DNA of 18,964 nucleotides from WLMZ01 sp037140375 (GCA_037140375.1 JBAXER010000056.1:1-18964); one strand, 5' to 3'. Shown: positions 7,592-15,977, counted from the first letter of the stretch. Notes: generated by a model from the sequence alone, not told the origin. Numbers and translations are program-made.

Positions 7592-8380
7592 GTGAGTGCC
7601 GAAACCGCTGCAATACGTCTGACGGGCGTGGGTAAACGATTTGGTCAGTTGCTCGCGCTCAGCGATATCTCGCTCACTGTACGACCCGGCGAGTTCTTCA
7701 CGCTGCTGGGCCCGTCCGGCAGCGGCAAGACCACATTGCTGCGCATTATCGCCGGACTCGAGAAGCCCTCGGCTGGCGAAGTGGTGGTCGAGGGCGGTTC
7801 GCCTGCCGATGCCCGCCGCCGCAAGTTGCTCGGCTGGGTACCGCAGTCTCCGGCGTTGTTGCCGTGGCGTACGGTCGCTGCCAACGTGCAGTTGCTCACA
7901 CAGGTCAACCGCTCGGCGAATCCGGCCACCCCAGTTGACACCAGCGCGCTACTCGCACGCGTAGGTCTCGCTGGATTCGAAGATGCGCTCCCCCACGAAC
8001 TGTCGGGCGGTATGCAACAACGCGTCGCGTTGGTTCGCGCCTTCGCACTCGGTGCTCCCATCTTGTTGATGGACGAACCCTTCGCCGCTCTCGACGAAAT
8101 CACCCGATTCGAGATGCGTCATCTCTTGCTCGATCTCTGGCAGAGCTCCGGTGCGGCTGTCGTGTTCGTGACGCACTCGCTCGCCGAAGCCGCGTACCTC
8201 AGCGACCGGGTGGCCGTACTCACCGCACGTCCCGGTCGGGTCGCTGCAATTCACGACATTGCCTCGCCGCGACCACGCATGCCCGAACTCGAGGACACTC
8301 CCGAGTTCTTCGCCAACGTCACGGCGCTGCGCGACTCGTTACGCATTGCAATGGCCCCCGAATCGTCAGTGGCCCGATGA
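7592..8380 (+). CDS. ABC transporter ATP-binding protein (NitT/TauT type)
   Basis: Cytoplasmic ATPase of an importer of the nitrate/sulfonate/taurine and pyrimidine-precursor group. It has a complete nucleotide-binding domain: Walker A GPSGSGKT (residues 40-47), Q-loop Gln85, signature LSGGMQQR (137-144), Walker B ILLMDEP with catalytic Glu162, D-loop FAALDE and H-loop His195. The 262 residues are typical. The start is GTG at 7592, with a TACGGT box 8 nt upstream and no ribosome site. The stop overlaps the permease start by 4 bp (ATGA), implying translational coupling. It pairs with the permease at 8377 and the binding protein at 10053. The role is secure; the transported compound is unknown. 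Confidence 0.93.
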   Translation: MSAETAAIRLTGVGKRFGQLLALSDISLTVRPGEFFTLLGPSGSGKTTLLRIIAGLEKPSAGEVVVEGGSPADARRRKLLGWVPQSPALLPWRTVAANVQLLTQVNRSANPATPVDTSALLARVGLAGFEDALPHELSGGMQQRVALVRAFALGAPILLMDEPFAALDEITRFEMRHLLLDLWQSSGAAVVFVTHSLAEAAYLSDRVAVLTARPGRVAAIHDIASPRPRMPELEDTPEFFANVTALRDSLRIAMAPESSVAR

Positions 8381-9144
8381 AGATCCGCTCGCTGCTTGCC
8401 CCCATCCTCGGTGTCGCGGCCTTCTTCGGGCTGTGGGAACTGTTGGTACGAGTGGGCAATGTGCCCACCTACGCCTTGCGTCCGCCGTCGCAGATCCTGC
8501 GCTACCTGTTCACGGAAAGCACCGGCTTTCCTCGCGCCACGTATCAAACAGGGGCCGATGCACTGAAAGCGTTGTTGATAGCGCTCGTCATCGGGCTTGC
8601 GTTCGGCGCGCTGATGGCGGCGTCGCGCTGGTTCGAAGAAGCGGCACAACCAGTGCTCATCTTGATCCAGGTCACACCGTGGGTTGCCTACAGCGCCTCG
8701 GTCGTGTTGTGGATTGGCGGCGGCACCAAGCCCGTGCTCTTTGTAGCCACACTCGTGTGCGTGCCAGCGTTTGCGTTCGCGAGCATGACCGGCCTGCGCT
8801 CGGCCGACCCCGCTTCGCTCGAAGTGTTGCGTAGCGTCAACGCCTCATCGTGGGAAACCATGTGGCGCGTACGCCTACCGGGTGCGCTGCCCAGCCTCTT
8901 TACCGCTGCCCGCTTCGCGGTGGGTCTGTCGCTCGCGGCCGTGTATTACACCGAGGGTGGCGCGTTATCGAACAACGGTCTTGGTGCCACCGGCCGCAAA
9001 GCATTGGCGGCCAACGCCGCGTTGCCGCTGTGGTCCACCGTGTTTTGCTCGGCCATCTTGGGCGCCGTCGCACTGACCTCGATCAGCGTGCTCGAGCGCG
9101 TGCTCTTGCGTTGGCACGCTTCACAGCGTCGCGGAACACGTTGA
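8377..9144 (+). CDS. ABC transporter permease (NitT/TauT type)
   Basis: Inner-membrane channel subunit of the same importer, from the BPD_transp_1 / SsuC-TauC-ThiX-like family. 255 residues with about six hydrophobic helices. The cytoplasmic coupling loop reads LEVLRSVNASSWETMWRVRLPGALP, with Asn where the EAA motif often has Gly. The N-terminal segment (LWELLVRVGNVPTYALRPPSQIL) is typical of the family. Its ATG overlaps the ATPase stop. The next gene starts 30 bp later. No feature identifies the substrate. Confidence 0.92.
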   Translation: MKIRSLLAPILGVAAFFGLWELLVRVGNVPTYALRPPSQILRYLFTESTGFPRATYQTGADALKALLIALVIGLAFGALMAASRWFEEAAQPVLILIQVTPWVAYSASVVLWIGGGTKPVLFVATLVCVPAFAFASMTGLRSADPASLEVLRSVNASSWETMWRVRLPGALPSLFTAARFAVGLSLAAVYYTEGGALSNNGLGATGRKALAANAALPLWSTVFCSAILGAVALTSISVLERVLLRWHASQRRGTR

Positions 9145-9161
9145 TTCACTGAGCTAGTCGC

Positions 9162-9167
9162 TACGGT
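9162..9167 (+). promoter_or_regulatory. putative -10 box of the chorismate mutase fusion gene
   Basis: TACGGT lies 7 nt before the ATG at 9175, and no Shine-Dalgarno site is present. A TTGATT at 9141-9146 could serve as -35, but with a short 15-nt spacer. It may allow the gene to be expressed apart from the transporter genes upstream. Confidence 0.35.
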
Positions 9168-9174
9168 CTATGCG

Positions 9175-9960
9175 ATGAGAGGCCTCCCCGAACTCCGCGC
9201 CGAAATCGATGCGCTCGACCGTCAACTCGTACAAGTACTTGCTGCACGCATCGACATCTGTCGCGAAGTCGCCAAAGTAAAAGAGGGCTCCGATACCCCG
9301 GTCATCCAGCCAGCTCGCGTTCGCGATGTGCTCACCAGTCGTCGGCAGTGGGCAATCGATATCGGCGTCGACCCCGATTTCGCCGAGCAAGTTTTCCGAG
9401 TGTTGCTCGGCGAGACCCATCGCATTGAGGTTGCCGGCACCCGGCCCGATGCCGCTCCCGATAAAGCAGCTGCCCCCGAGAGCGCTCGTTCTGCGCTCGA
9501 CACTGTGGCCACTCGCATCGATCACGTGGTCATTGCGGTACACGATCTCGATGCATCCGAAGCGACGTTCACCGAGCACCTCGGCTTCCATCGGGTGAAC
9601 CCACTTGAAGGCCACTCGGTCGGCATGCGCGTGGTTGCCGCCGGCGGCGTCACCATGGTTCTCGTTGGCCCCGAAGCTGGCGATGCCGTGAAGGCATATC
9701 TCGCCAAGCACGGCAGCGGCATTCAGCATTTGGCTATCGATGTGCTCAACGCTGGCTACGCCCGCGCTGCGCTCGCCGCTGTCGACGCTCCCCTGCTCAC
9801 CGAGGTCGTTGTCGACACCAATGGCCACGAACAGTTTTTCACGCTGCGCGACCCGGACTTGGGTGTGCAGCTTGGTTTCATCTCGCGCACTGGCCACCGC
9901 GTCGGTATCGGCGCAGCGAACGTGCTCGCGTTATTCGAGACGTTGGCTGAGCGCGACTAA
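9175..9960 (+). CDS. chorismate mutase-VOC (HPPD-like) fusion protein
   Basis: 261-residue two-domain protein. Residues 1-85 are an AroQ-type chorismate mutase: aligned by eye to the E. coli P-protein domain, Arg8, Arg25, Lys36 and Arg48 match active-site residues, but the general Glu (E. coli Glu52) is Val49. After a Pro/Ala-rich linker (about 86-110), residues 113-261 form a vicinal-oxygen-chelate domain like the C-terminal half of 4-hydroxyphenylpyruvate dioxygenase: IDHVVIAV with His117, GIQHLAIDV with His185, and the ending FISRTGHRVGIGAANVLALFE. The third metal ligand (Glu in HPPD) aligns with Gly234. It may rearrange chorismate or a related compound, with the VOC part acting on the product; this is speculation. 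It sits inside an ABC importer cassette. Confidence 0.75.
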   Translation: MRGLPELRAEIDALDRQLVQVLAARIDICREVAKVKEGSDTPVIQPARVRDVLTSRRQWAIDIGVDPDFAEQVFRVLLGETHRIEVAGTRPDAAPDKAAAPESARSALDTVATRIDHVVIAVHDLDASEATFTEHLGFHRVNPLEGHSVGMRVVAAGGVTMVLVGPEAGDAVKAYLAKHGSGIQHLAIDVLNAGYARAALAAVDAPLLTEVVVDTNGHEQFFTLRDPDLGVQLGFISRTGHRVGIGAANVLALFETLAERD

Positions 9961-10038
9961 CCGACCCAACAATGGGCCAGCGTCACAGCACCCCCACCCT
10001 CCGACCACCCAGTAATGCGATCCATTACTTCTCACTGT

Positions 10039-10044
10039 TAGGGT
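10039..10044 (+). promoter_or_regulatory. putative -10 box of the binding-protein gene
   Basis: TAGGGT lies 8 nt before the ATG at 10053, with no ribosome site between. A separate promoter would allow the higher expression that binding proteins usually need. Confidence 0.35.
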
Positions 10045-10052
10045 CCTTTTTA

Positions 10053-11240
10053 ATGAACCTCAAGCGCATTGCCGCCATCACTGTTGCCCTGTCCGTCGTA
10101 GCCGTTTCGTGTGGTAGTGATTCGAACGACTCTCCTGGCGCCACCGACGGCACAACAGCGGTGACCACACAAACCGACAGCACCACCGCCGATACCGGCG
10201 CGGCCGACGACATCGCGGTCACCGCCGACGCACCGTTCCCCGCAGCGCGCTGCGAGGCCAACAAGGCCGCTGGCAAGATCACCTACCTGTCGAGCTTCGA
10301 CTTCGCCGCCGCAGCCAGCATCGTCGATGTCATCGTGGCCAAAGACAAGGGCTACTTCGACGCAATGTGCCTCGACGTTGAACTCAAGGCCAGCTTTTCT
10401 ACCGCCAACTACCCGCTCGTTGCTGGCAACGAAGCCCAGTTCAGCAGCGGCGGTTCATTCAGCGAAGTTGTTTCGTTCGCCACCGACAACGCCGATGCCG
10501 ATGTCGTAGCTCTGGCCGTCGAAGGCCACACCGGTATCGACGCCCTCATCGTAAAAGATGGCAAGGCCACCAAGCTCGGCGATCTCAAGGGCTCGACCAT
10601 CGGCGTGAAGGGCAAGATCACGCCAAGCGTGCAGGCCATGCTCGCCAAGGCCGGCCTTGTTGAGGGCACCGATTATCAGACCGTGCCAGTGGATGGTTTC
10701 GACCCACTCGTGCACATCGCCCTGCCAAACATCGTTGCTTTCCCTGGCTACAAGAGCAACGAAGTTGGACAGCTCGATGCGGCTGGCATCAAGTACACGT
10801 TGTTCGATCCTGCAGCCGACAGCATCCCTGGCAGCTTCGGCATCATCTACACCAATGGCACGTTCATGAAGGACCACCCAACGGCTGTTGAGGACTTCAT
10901 GCGAGCCACCATGCTCGGCCTCGCCGACGCCATCGCCGACCCTGCAGCGGCCTCGAAGACCGCACTTACTCTCATCGACAGCAACGGCAACCCCAACTTT
11001 TTGTCCCCCGAAGGCGAAGCCTTCCGCTGGGCCACCGAAGCCAAGTTGGTCACCGAATCAACGCTGGCGGGTAGCCCGGTCGGCCTCGCCGACGCTGCCG
11101 GTCTGCAGAACGAAGTCGATACGTATGCAGCGATCGGATTGTTTGGCGGCACCGCCCCCGACATCTCGAAGCGTTTCAATACTTCTGTGCTCACCTCGAT
11201 CTACGACGGTGCCGGCAAGGTCATCTGGCCCTCGAAGTAG
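10053..11240 (+). CDS. ABC transporter substrate-binding lipoprotein (NMT1/THI5-like)
   Basis: Extracytoplasmic solute-binding protein, 395 residues. It has a lipoprotein signal (MNLKR, hydrophobic stretch, lipobox AVSC with Cys20), a Thr/Ser/Ala-rich linker (about 21-60), then a periplasmic-binding fold with the NMT1-type N-terminal pattern (VIVAKDKGYFDAMCLDVEL) and the GSTIGVKG turn. This family binds nitrate, sulfonates, aromatic amides or pyrimidine thiamine precursors; the ligand is unknown here. The start is ATG at 10053, because it gives the signal peptide; an upstream in-frame ATG at 9972 lies in non-coding-like sequence. The strong hairpin at 11274-11309 ends the unit. It is the third part of the importer encoded from 7592. 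Confidence 0.9.
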   Translation: MNLKRIAAITVALSVVAVSCGSDSNDSPGATDGTTAVTTQTDSTTADTGAADDIAVTADAPFPAARCEANKAAGKITYLSSFDFAAAASIVDVIVAKDKGYFDAMCLDVELKASFSTANYPLVAGNEAQFSSGGSFSEVVSFATDNADADVVALAVEGHTGIDALIVKDGKATKLGDLKGSTIGVKGKITPSVQAMLAKAGLVEGTDYQTVPVDGFDPLVHIALPNIVAFPGYKSNEVGQLDAAGIKYTLFDPAADSIPGSFGIIYTNGTFMKDHPTAVEDFMRATMLGLADAIADPAAASKTALTLIDSNGNPNFLSPEGEAFRWATEAKLVTESTLAGSPVGLADAAGLQNEVDTYAAIGLFGGTAPDISKRFNTSVLTSIYDGAGKVIWPSK

Positions 11241-11273
11241 TTCATCGCCCTCACGGGCAATCCGGTTTCCCGT

Positions 11274-11309
11274 CAAAGCGAGAAGGGCCATTTGGCCCTT
11301 CTCGCTTTG
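11274..11309 (+). terminator. hairpin terminator of the ABC cassette
   Basis: Perfect 17-bp inverted repeat (11274-11290 with 11293-11309) with only TT between the arms, 33 bp after the binding-protein stop. In practice the innermost pairs open to form a larger loop. It is followed by GCATTTGGGGG without a long T-run. Confidence 0.8.
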
Positions 11310-11349
11310 GCATTTGGGGGCGTATGGTGACCGATGAGGGGGTGGATGA

Positions 11350-12303
11350 ATGACCACAACTTCGGCGACTGAGGCCCCTTCCCCCAAACGGCGCGCCTCG
11401 GCATCGGACCCCGCGTCGCATATTCCACATGGCACGCGAATCGTGTTGCACAAGCGTGGCACCACGTTTGTGCGCACCATCAAGGGTCCGCCTGGCGCTC
11501 CATCTGTGGTGCTCTTACACGGGTGGTCGGCCACCGCAGCCCTCAATTGGTTCCAAGCGTTCGAGCCGCTCAGTGAGCACTTCAGAGTGATCGCCCCCGA
11601 TCTGCGTGGCCACGGGCGCGGCATCCGCTCGCACCGCCGCTTCCGCTTGGCCGACTGCGCCACCGATGTGGCCGAAACCTTGCGTCGCCTCGATGCGGGT
11701 CCAGCGATTGTGGTGGGTTACTCGCTCGGCGGGCCTGTGGCGCAACTGATGTGGCGCGACCATCGCGAATCAGTGAGCGGATTGGTGCTGTGCGCTACCG
11801 GCGCCGAGTTCGTCGCCGGTAACCGTGAACGCTACGCGTTCGCCGCCCTTGCTCAGATTTTGGCGGGCACTACGCGGCTCGGTTCGTTGGCCAGTTTTGT
11901 GCCGGCCGCGTTGGCCCGCCGGTTACTCAATCTGCGACCAAGCGAACGCGATCCGGTGCTGGTCGACTGGGCGCGGCGCGAGATGAGTAAACACAATCTG
12001 CGCATGCTGCTCGAGGCCGGCCAATCGCTTGCCACCTACAGTTCGCGCGACTGGTTGCATCAAGTAGATGTGCCGACATCGGTGTTGGTCACCACCCAAG
12101 ATTCGGCGATTGAGCCAACGGCGCAGTTCCGCATGGCGGCCACTATTCCGTACTCACACATCAACCTGATGGCCGACGGACACGTGGCTTGCATGAACCC
12201 CGACTTCGGCCGCAAGGTGACCGAGAGTTGCCTCGACGTGCAACGCCGAATCGAAGCCAAGGCCTTGGGGTACTGGCCAAACCCGGCCCACGGCGTCGAC
12301 TAA
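11350..12303 (+). CDS. alpha/beta hydrolase
   Basis: Cytoplasmic alpha/beta-hydrolase-fold enzyme of 317 residues. The oxyanion-hole HGW motif (His57-Gly58), nucleophile elbow GYSLGG (Ser125), acid Asp251 (TTQDS) and catalytic His278 (DGHVAC) are all present, so it should be active. The substrate is unknown; an ester or lipid is likely given the convergent acyltransferase and the HSL esterase nearby. The start is ATG at 11350 with GAGGGGGTGG upstream. A TATGGT box at 11323-11328 may be its -10. It ends only 19 bp from the convergent acyltransferase gene. The first 25 residues are polar and low-complexity, outside the fold. Confidence 0.9.
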   Translation: MTTTSATEAPSPKRRASASDPASHIPHGTRIVLHKRGTTFVRTIKGPPGAPSVVLLHGWSATAALNWFQAFEPLSEHFRVIAPDLRGHGRGIRSHRRFRLADCATDVAETLRRLDAGPAIVVGYSLGGPVAQLMWRDHRESVSGLVLCATGAEFVAGNRERYAFAALAQILAGTTRLGSLASFVPAALARRLLNLRPSERDPVLVDWARREMSKHNLRMLLEAGQSLATYSSRDWLHQVDVPTSVLVTTQDSAIEPTAQFRMAATIPYSHINLMADGHVACMNPDFGRKVTESCLDVQRRIEAKALGYWPNPAHGVD

Positions 12304-12322
12304 CTACACGATCGTCGCGATC

Positions 12323-13720
12323 TCAGGCGATGGCAAGCGACCCCTCAAGCTCGATCAGCGCTTCGAGGAGGCCATCAGCAATGCGCTGTGGGTCGGCCAC
12401 CAGATCGGGACATGAGAACACGCTCACATCCATCTGGCAGTTGTGGCTGAACGCTGTGATGTTTAGTCCCATGCCGAGCAGCAACGGGCCCATCGGAAGC
12501 ATCTGCTCAACTTCGGCACCAGCCACATACAGCGGCAGCCGAGGCCCGGGCACGTTCGAGATCACGAGGTTCACAGGCGCCGGAACACGGTCGAGGTGCA
12601 TCGCTGTATACACCCGAGCGAGCAACCCGATCAGTCCAGGTGGCGCCGTCTCAGTAACGCCAATGAGGTGATGCTCACCAAACTCGCGCTGCAACTTCTT
12701 GCCCGTTGTTGCGCTCGCCGCAATGGCCTCGAGGCGATCAATCGGGTCGTCGATATCGGTGGCAAGTTGCACAAACATCGAGCCCACCTTGCTGCCAACG
12801 CTGTCTTTGTCGTCGGCCTTCCGCAACGACACCGGGCACTGCACGATGAGTGGGTGGTCGGGCAGGTCGTCGGTCTCGGCGAGATAGCTGCGCAACGCTC
12901 CGGCGCTTAACGCGAGCACCAAGTCGTTCATCGTGACGCCAAACGCAGCGCGCACGGCAGCCAAGCGGTTCATGTCAAGCGTGACCCTGCCCAACTTTCG
13001 TCGCGCAGTGAACTCGCCGGTGAGATGGGTTCTCGGTGCCGTGTACGGAATAGCTGCCGGCGAGATCGACAGCAGATTACGCACCGTGGCAACGCCTTGC
13101 ATCACGGCCTGCACACCGAAACGAGCGAACCGTAGCGGCGTCTCTACCGCTGTGCGGATGAGGCCCGTTCCGAACAGCTCGGCGGGCGATGGTCGAACGT
13201 TGTCGAGCATGAGCCGACCATCAGTTGGAGCCTCACGCGGCTCTTGGGTGATGTCCATCAGCACCTCGCTAAGGCCCGCGCCTGAGATGCCATCGATGAG
13301 CGCGTGATGCACCTTGGTGAGCACAGCCACTCGCCCACCTTCGAGGCCGTTGATGAGATAGATCTCCCACAGCGGCCGCGACCGATCGAGCTTTGTGGCC
13401 ACCAGTTCACCGACGAAATTCGCCAATGTCTCATCATCACCGGGTGCGGGCAGGTCGACCATTCTGATGTGATAGTCGGGGTCAATTGGCGGTCCCTCAA
13501 TCCAGCCGGGCAGGTCCACACCGAATGGCACATCAACGAGTTGCCAACGGAACTGAGGCATGTGCGGCAACCGCTCTAGCGTGAGGTCACGAACCCGTTC
13601 GCGGCTGAACCGTCCGCCGCTAGTTGCCGGATCGACGATTGCCAGCGACGCCACGTGCATGTGCCATGCTTCGGTTTCGCCGTACAGAAAGGCTGCGTCT
13701 TGACTCGACATTCGTTGCAT
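12323..13720 (-). CDS. WS/DGAT-type acyltransferase (wax ester/triacylglycerol synthase family)
   Basis: Acyl-CoA-dependent O-acyltransferase that makes wax esters or triacylglycerol at the membrane. 465 residues from ATG at 13720 (MQRMSSQDAAFLYGETEAWHMHV, a standard family N-terminus). The catalytic HHxxxDG is HHALIDG (His138, His139, Asp143, Gly144). Also present are PLWEIYLINGL (about 116-126), VISNVPGP and LGMGLNITAFSHNCQMDVS near the C-terminus, all family signatures. The frame is open to an ATG at 13813, but those 31 residues are Arg-rich and unlike the family. It is convergent with the hydrolase gene and divergent from the HSL esterase. Mycobacteria also keep a WS/DGAT gene next to an esterase gene (Rv1425 and lipO, from memory). 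Confidence 0.93.
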   Translation of the reverse strand: MQRMSSQDAAFLYGETEAWHMHVASLAIVDPATSGGRFSRERVRDLTLERLPHMPQFRWQLVDVPFGVDLPGWIEGPPIDPDYHIRMVDLPAPGDDETLANFVGELVATKLDRSRPLWEIYLINGLEGGRVAVLTKVHHALIDGISGAGLSEVLMDITQEPREAPTDGRLMLDNVRPSPAELFGTGLIRTAVETPLRFARFGVQAVMQGVATVRNLLSISPAAIPYTAPRTHLTGEFTARRKLGRVTLDMNRLAAVRAAFGVTMNDLVLALSAGALRSYLAETDDLPDHPLIVQCPVSLRKADDKDSVGSKVGSMFVQLATDIDDPIDRLEAIAASATTGKKLQREFGEHHLIGVTETAPPGLIGLLARVYTAMHLDRVPAPVNLVISNVPGPRLPLYVAGAEVEQMLPMGPLLLGMGLNITAFSHNCQMDVSVFSCPDLVADPQRIADGLLEALIELEGSLAIA

Positions 13721-13806
13721 GCGACATCGTCCCGACTCATCACGTCGCTCTCGGCGACCTTCTTTGTTGCAAGTTACGCCGACCACCGATTCAGGGGCAG
13801 GGTCTT

Positions 13807-15030
13807 TTGTCATTAGTTCTGTTCATCTGTGGCGCTCTCGCGCTAGCAGCCACGTTGCTCGGCATCCTGAGCCCCCGCCACCCGTATTTCGCGATACCGA
13901 TCACGTTCTTCATTGCGTGGATCGCTGGCGATCTCGCGATGCTGCATCTCATCGCACAGGTCATCACCACTGCCGTGCTCGTCGCTCTGGGCGCCACTCA
14001 CTCAACCATCGGCCAAGTTGGCGTTGGGCTGATGGTGCTGTCATGGCTCGGCCTCGCGCTGTTGCTGCACAGACACCGCTACGCGGCAGCATCGCTCGAT
14101 GCTGCGCTGCGAACCCTGCTCGGCGACAGCGAACCATCAGTGGCTGCAGAGCCAGTGCCGCTGCGCTCATTACTGCAGCCGTTCGTACCCAGCGCTCGCG
14201 GCGTCCGCATCAGTCGCGACATCGCATACGGCGACCACAAGCGCCACCGACTCGATGTCTTCGCGCCGGCCGACGCCCGCGCTGGTTGCCCCGTGTTGCT
14301 GCAGATTCATGGCGGCGCCTGGGTCATTGGCGACAAGCGTCAACAGGGTCAACCGCTCATGCGCCATCTCGCCCGGCAGGGATGGGTATGCGTTGCCATC
14401 AACTATCGGCTCAGCCCTCAAGCCACGTTTCCCGATCACCTCATCGACGCCAAGCGGGCCCTCGCGTGGATCCGTGAGCACGCCCACGAATTCGGCGGCG
14501 ACCCATCGTTTCTCGCGGTTACCGGAGGCTCAGCCGGAGGTCACCTTGCAGCACTCGTTGGCCTCACCGCCAACAACCCTGCGTTCCAGCCGGGGTTCGA
14601 ATCGGTAGATACCCATGTCGATGCATGCGTACCGGTCTATGGCGTGTTCGACTTTCTCGATCGGTCGGGTCTGCACAAGGGCCGACTCGAACCGATGCTC
14701 ACCAAAGTGGTGATGAAGCGCAGCCCTACCGACGATCCCGACGGATGGCACGCGGCGTCTCCCCTCTCGCAAATTCATGTGAACGCTCCACCATTTTTCG
14801 TGGTGCAGGGCGCACAAGACACGTTGGTCTGGAAAGAAGACACGCACGCCTTTGTCGCCGCACTCCGCGAAGCATCAGACAACGTTGTTGGCTATGCCGA
14901 AATTCCCTATGCGCAGCACGCGTTTGATCTGATGGTTACCCGCAGATCGGTACACACCGTTCGGGCGATGTCGCGATTTCTGCAACACACCTTCGAAACA
15001 CGCCGCGCCGAAACACACAGCGCGATCTAG
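13807..15030 (+). CDS. HSL-family alpha/beta hydrolase with N-terminal membrane region
   Basis: Hormone-sensitive-lipase-type esterase, 407 residues from a TTG at 13807. Three hydrophobic helices come first (about residues 1-90: LSLVLFICGALALAATLLG, YFAIPITFFIAWIAG, VGLMVLSWLGLALLL). The catalytic domain carries the oxyanion motif HGGAW (168-172), nucleophile GGSAGG (Ser242), Asp338 (QGAQDTLV) and His371 (AQHAF). A membrane-anchored lipid esterase is likely. AGGGGCAGGG precedes the chosen start. The frame is open upstream to 13624, but that stretch is antisense to the acyltransferase N-terminus and not hydrophobic. Its stop codon overlaps the convergent cysM stop (CTAG, 15027-15030). The start is moderately uncertain. 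Confidence 0.85.
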   Translation: MSLVLFICGALALAATLLGILSPRHPYFAIPITFFIAWIAGDLAMLHLIAQVITTAVLVALGATHSTIGQVGVGLMVLSWLGLALLLHRHRYAAASLDAALRTLLGDSEPSVAAEPVPLRSLLQPFVPSARGVRISRDIAYGDHKRHRLDVFAPADARAGCPVLLQIHGGAWVIGDKRQQGQPLMRHLARQGWVCVAINYRLSPQATFPDHLIDAKRALAWIREHAHEFGGDPSFLAVTGGSAGGHLAALVGLTANNPAFQPGFESVDTHVDACVPVYGVFDFLDRSGLHKGRLEPMLTKVVMKRSPTDDPDGWHAASPLSQIHVNAPPFFVVQGAQDTLVWKEDTHAFVAALREASDNVVGYAEIPYAQHAFDLMVTRRSVHTVRAMSRFLQHTFETRRAETHSAI

Positions 15031-15977
15031 AAGTAGATAATCGATTCGGCCTTGGCCTCGGCAGCGTCGAGATCGTCGGTGTAGGCGCCGGTAGAGAGAT
15101 ACTTCCAACCGCCGTCGCACACGATGAACGCAATGACGCCGCTTTCGATTTCGCCGGCAACCTTGGCGGCGCCGGCCATCGCTGCACCCGCTGAGATGCC
15201 AGCAAAAATGCCACACTCGCGAACCAAACGGCGGGTCCACTCGATGCTCTCGCGAGGACGCACCACACGCTTGCGGTCGAGCAGTTCGAAGCCATGCCAG
15301 TTCTCGAACACCGGCGGGATGTAACCGTCTTCAAGATTGCGCAGGCCCTCGACACGCTCACCCAATGGCGGCTCAATAGCGATGAGCTTGATGTTGGGGT
15401 TCTGCTCTTTGAGGAAGCGACCCGTGCCCATCAGCGTGCCACTGGTGCCGAGGCCGGCAACGAAGTGGGTGATCTCGGGAAGGTCACGCCAGATCTCGGG
15501 GCCGGTGCCCTCGTAATGCGCACGAGGGTTGGCGTCGTTGGCGTACTGATACATGAAGCACCACTGCGGATTCGCGGCCGCCATTTCTTGGGCCCGACGC
15601 ACTGCGCCGTTGCTGCCCTCTTCGCCAGGAGTGAGGATCAGCTCGGCGCCAAACACCTCGAGCATCTGACGGCGCTCGATGCTTACGCTCTCGGGCATCA
15701 AGATCTTGATCGGATAGCCCTTCATGCCAGCAATAGCCGCCAGGGCAATGCCCGTGTTGCCCGACGATGGCTCGATGATGGTCTGGCCAGGCACCAAGCT
15801 GCCGTCTTTTTCGGCCTGCTCGATCATGCTCTTGGCGATGCGGTCTTTGACCGATCCAAAAGGATTTTGGTTTTCGAGCTTGGCAACGATGCGCACGTTG
15901 GGATTCGGCGACAGCGCGCTGACATCGACCATAGGCGTGTTGCCGATGAGGTCGATCACATTTCCGTATGGCAGCAC
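15027..15977 (-). CDS. cysM: PLP-dependent cysteine synthase, CysM type
   Basis: Fold-type II PLP enzyme, 316 residues. The PLP lysine lies in FGSVKDR (Lys44), and the substrate loop SSGNTG is at 71-76. PLP-phosphate contacts lie in GLGTSGTLMGTGRF, and the C-terminal GWKYLSTGAY segment is shared with mycobacterial CysM. It also has the EGLRNLEDG stretch corresponding to the O-phosphoserine-binding arginine region of M. tuberculosis CysM. That enzyme uses O-phosphoserine and the thiocarboxylated sulfur carrier CysO. The start is GTG at 15977, chosen because GCGGAGG lies just upstream; the frame opens to 16004 without a better site. It follows the oxidoreductase after 98 bp and has a possible own promoter. 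The family is secure; the CysO-dependent subtype is inferred from resemblance. Confidence 0.92.
   Translation of the reverse strand: MLPYGNVIDLIGNTPMVDVSALSPNPNVRIVAKLENQNPFGSVKDRIAKSMIEQAEKDGSLVPGQTIIEPSSGNTGIALAAIAGMKGYPIKILMPESVSIERRQMLEVFGAELILTPGEEGSNGAVRRAQEMAAANPQWCFMYQYANDANPRAHYEGTGPEIWRDLPEITHFVAGLGTSGTLMGTGRFLKEQNPNIKLIAIEPPLGERVEGLRNLEDGYIPPVFENWHGFELLDRKRVVRPRESIEWTRRLVRECGIFAGISAGAAMAGAAKVAGEIESGVIAFIVCDGGWKYLSTGAYTDDLDAAEAKAESIIYF

Noticed and set aside
7405..7635. Plus-strand open frame with AAGGAGGT at 7459-7466 as a perfect Shine-Dalgarno site
   Set aside because: It is antisense to the rpsO start and leader and has no domain. The AAGGAGGT is more simply the complement of the anti-SD-like leader element.
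9972..10052. Upstream start of the binding protein at ATG 9972
   Set aside because: It would put 27 polar residues before a clear lipoprotein signal peptide starting at 10053.
13624..13806. Upstream extension of the HSL esterase
   Set aside because: It overlaps the acyltransferase N-terminus in antisense, is Arg-rich, and precedes a natural hydrophobic N-terminus.
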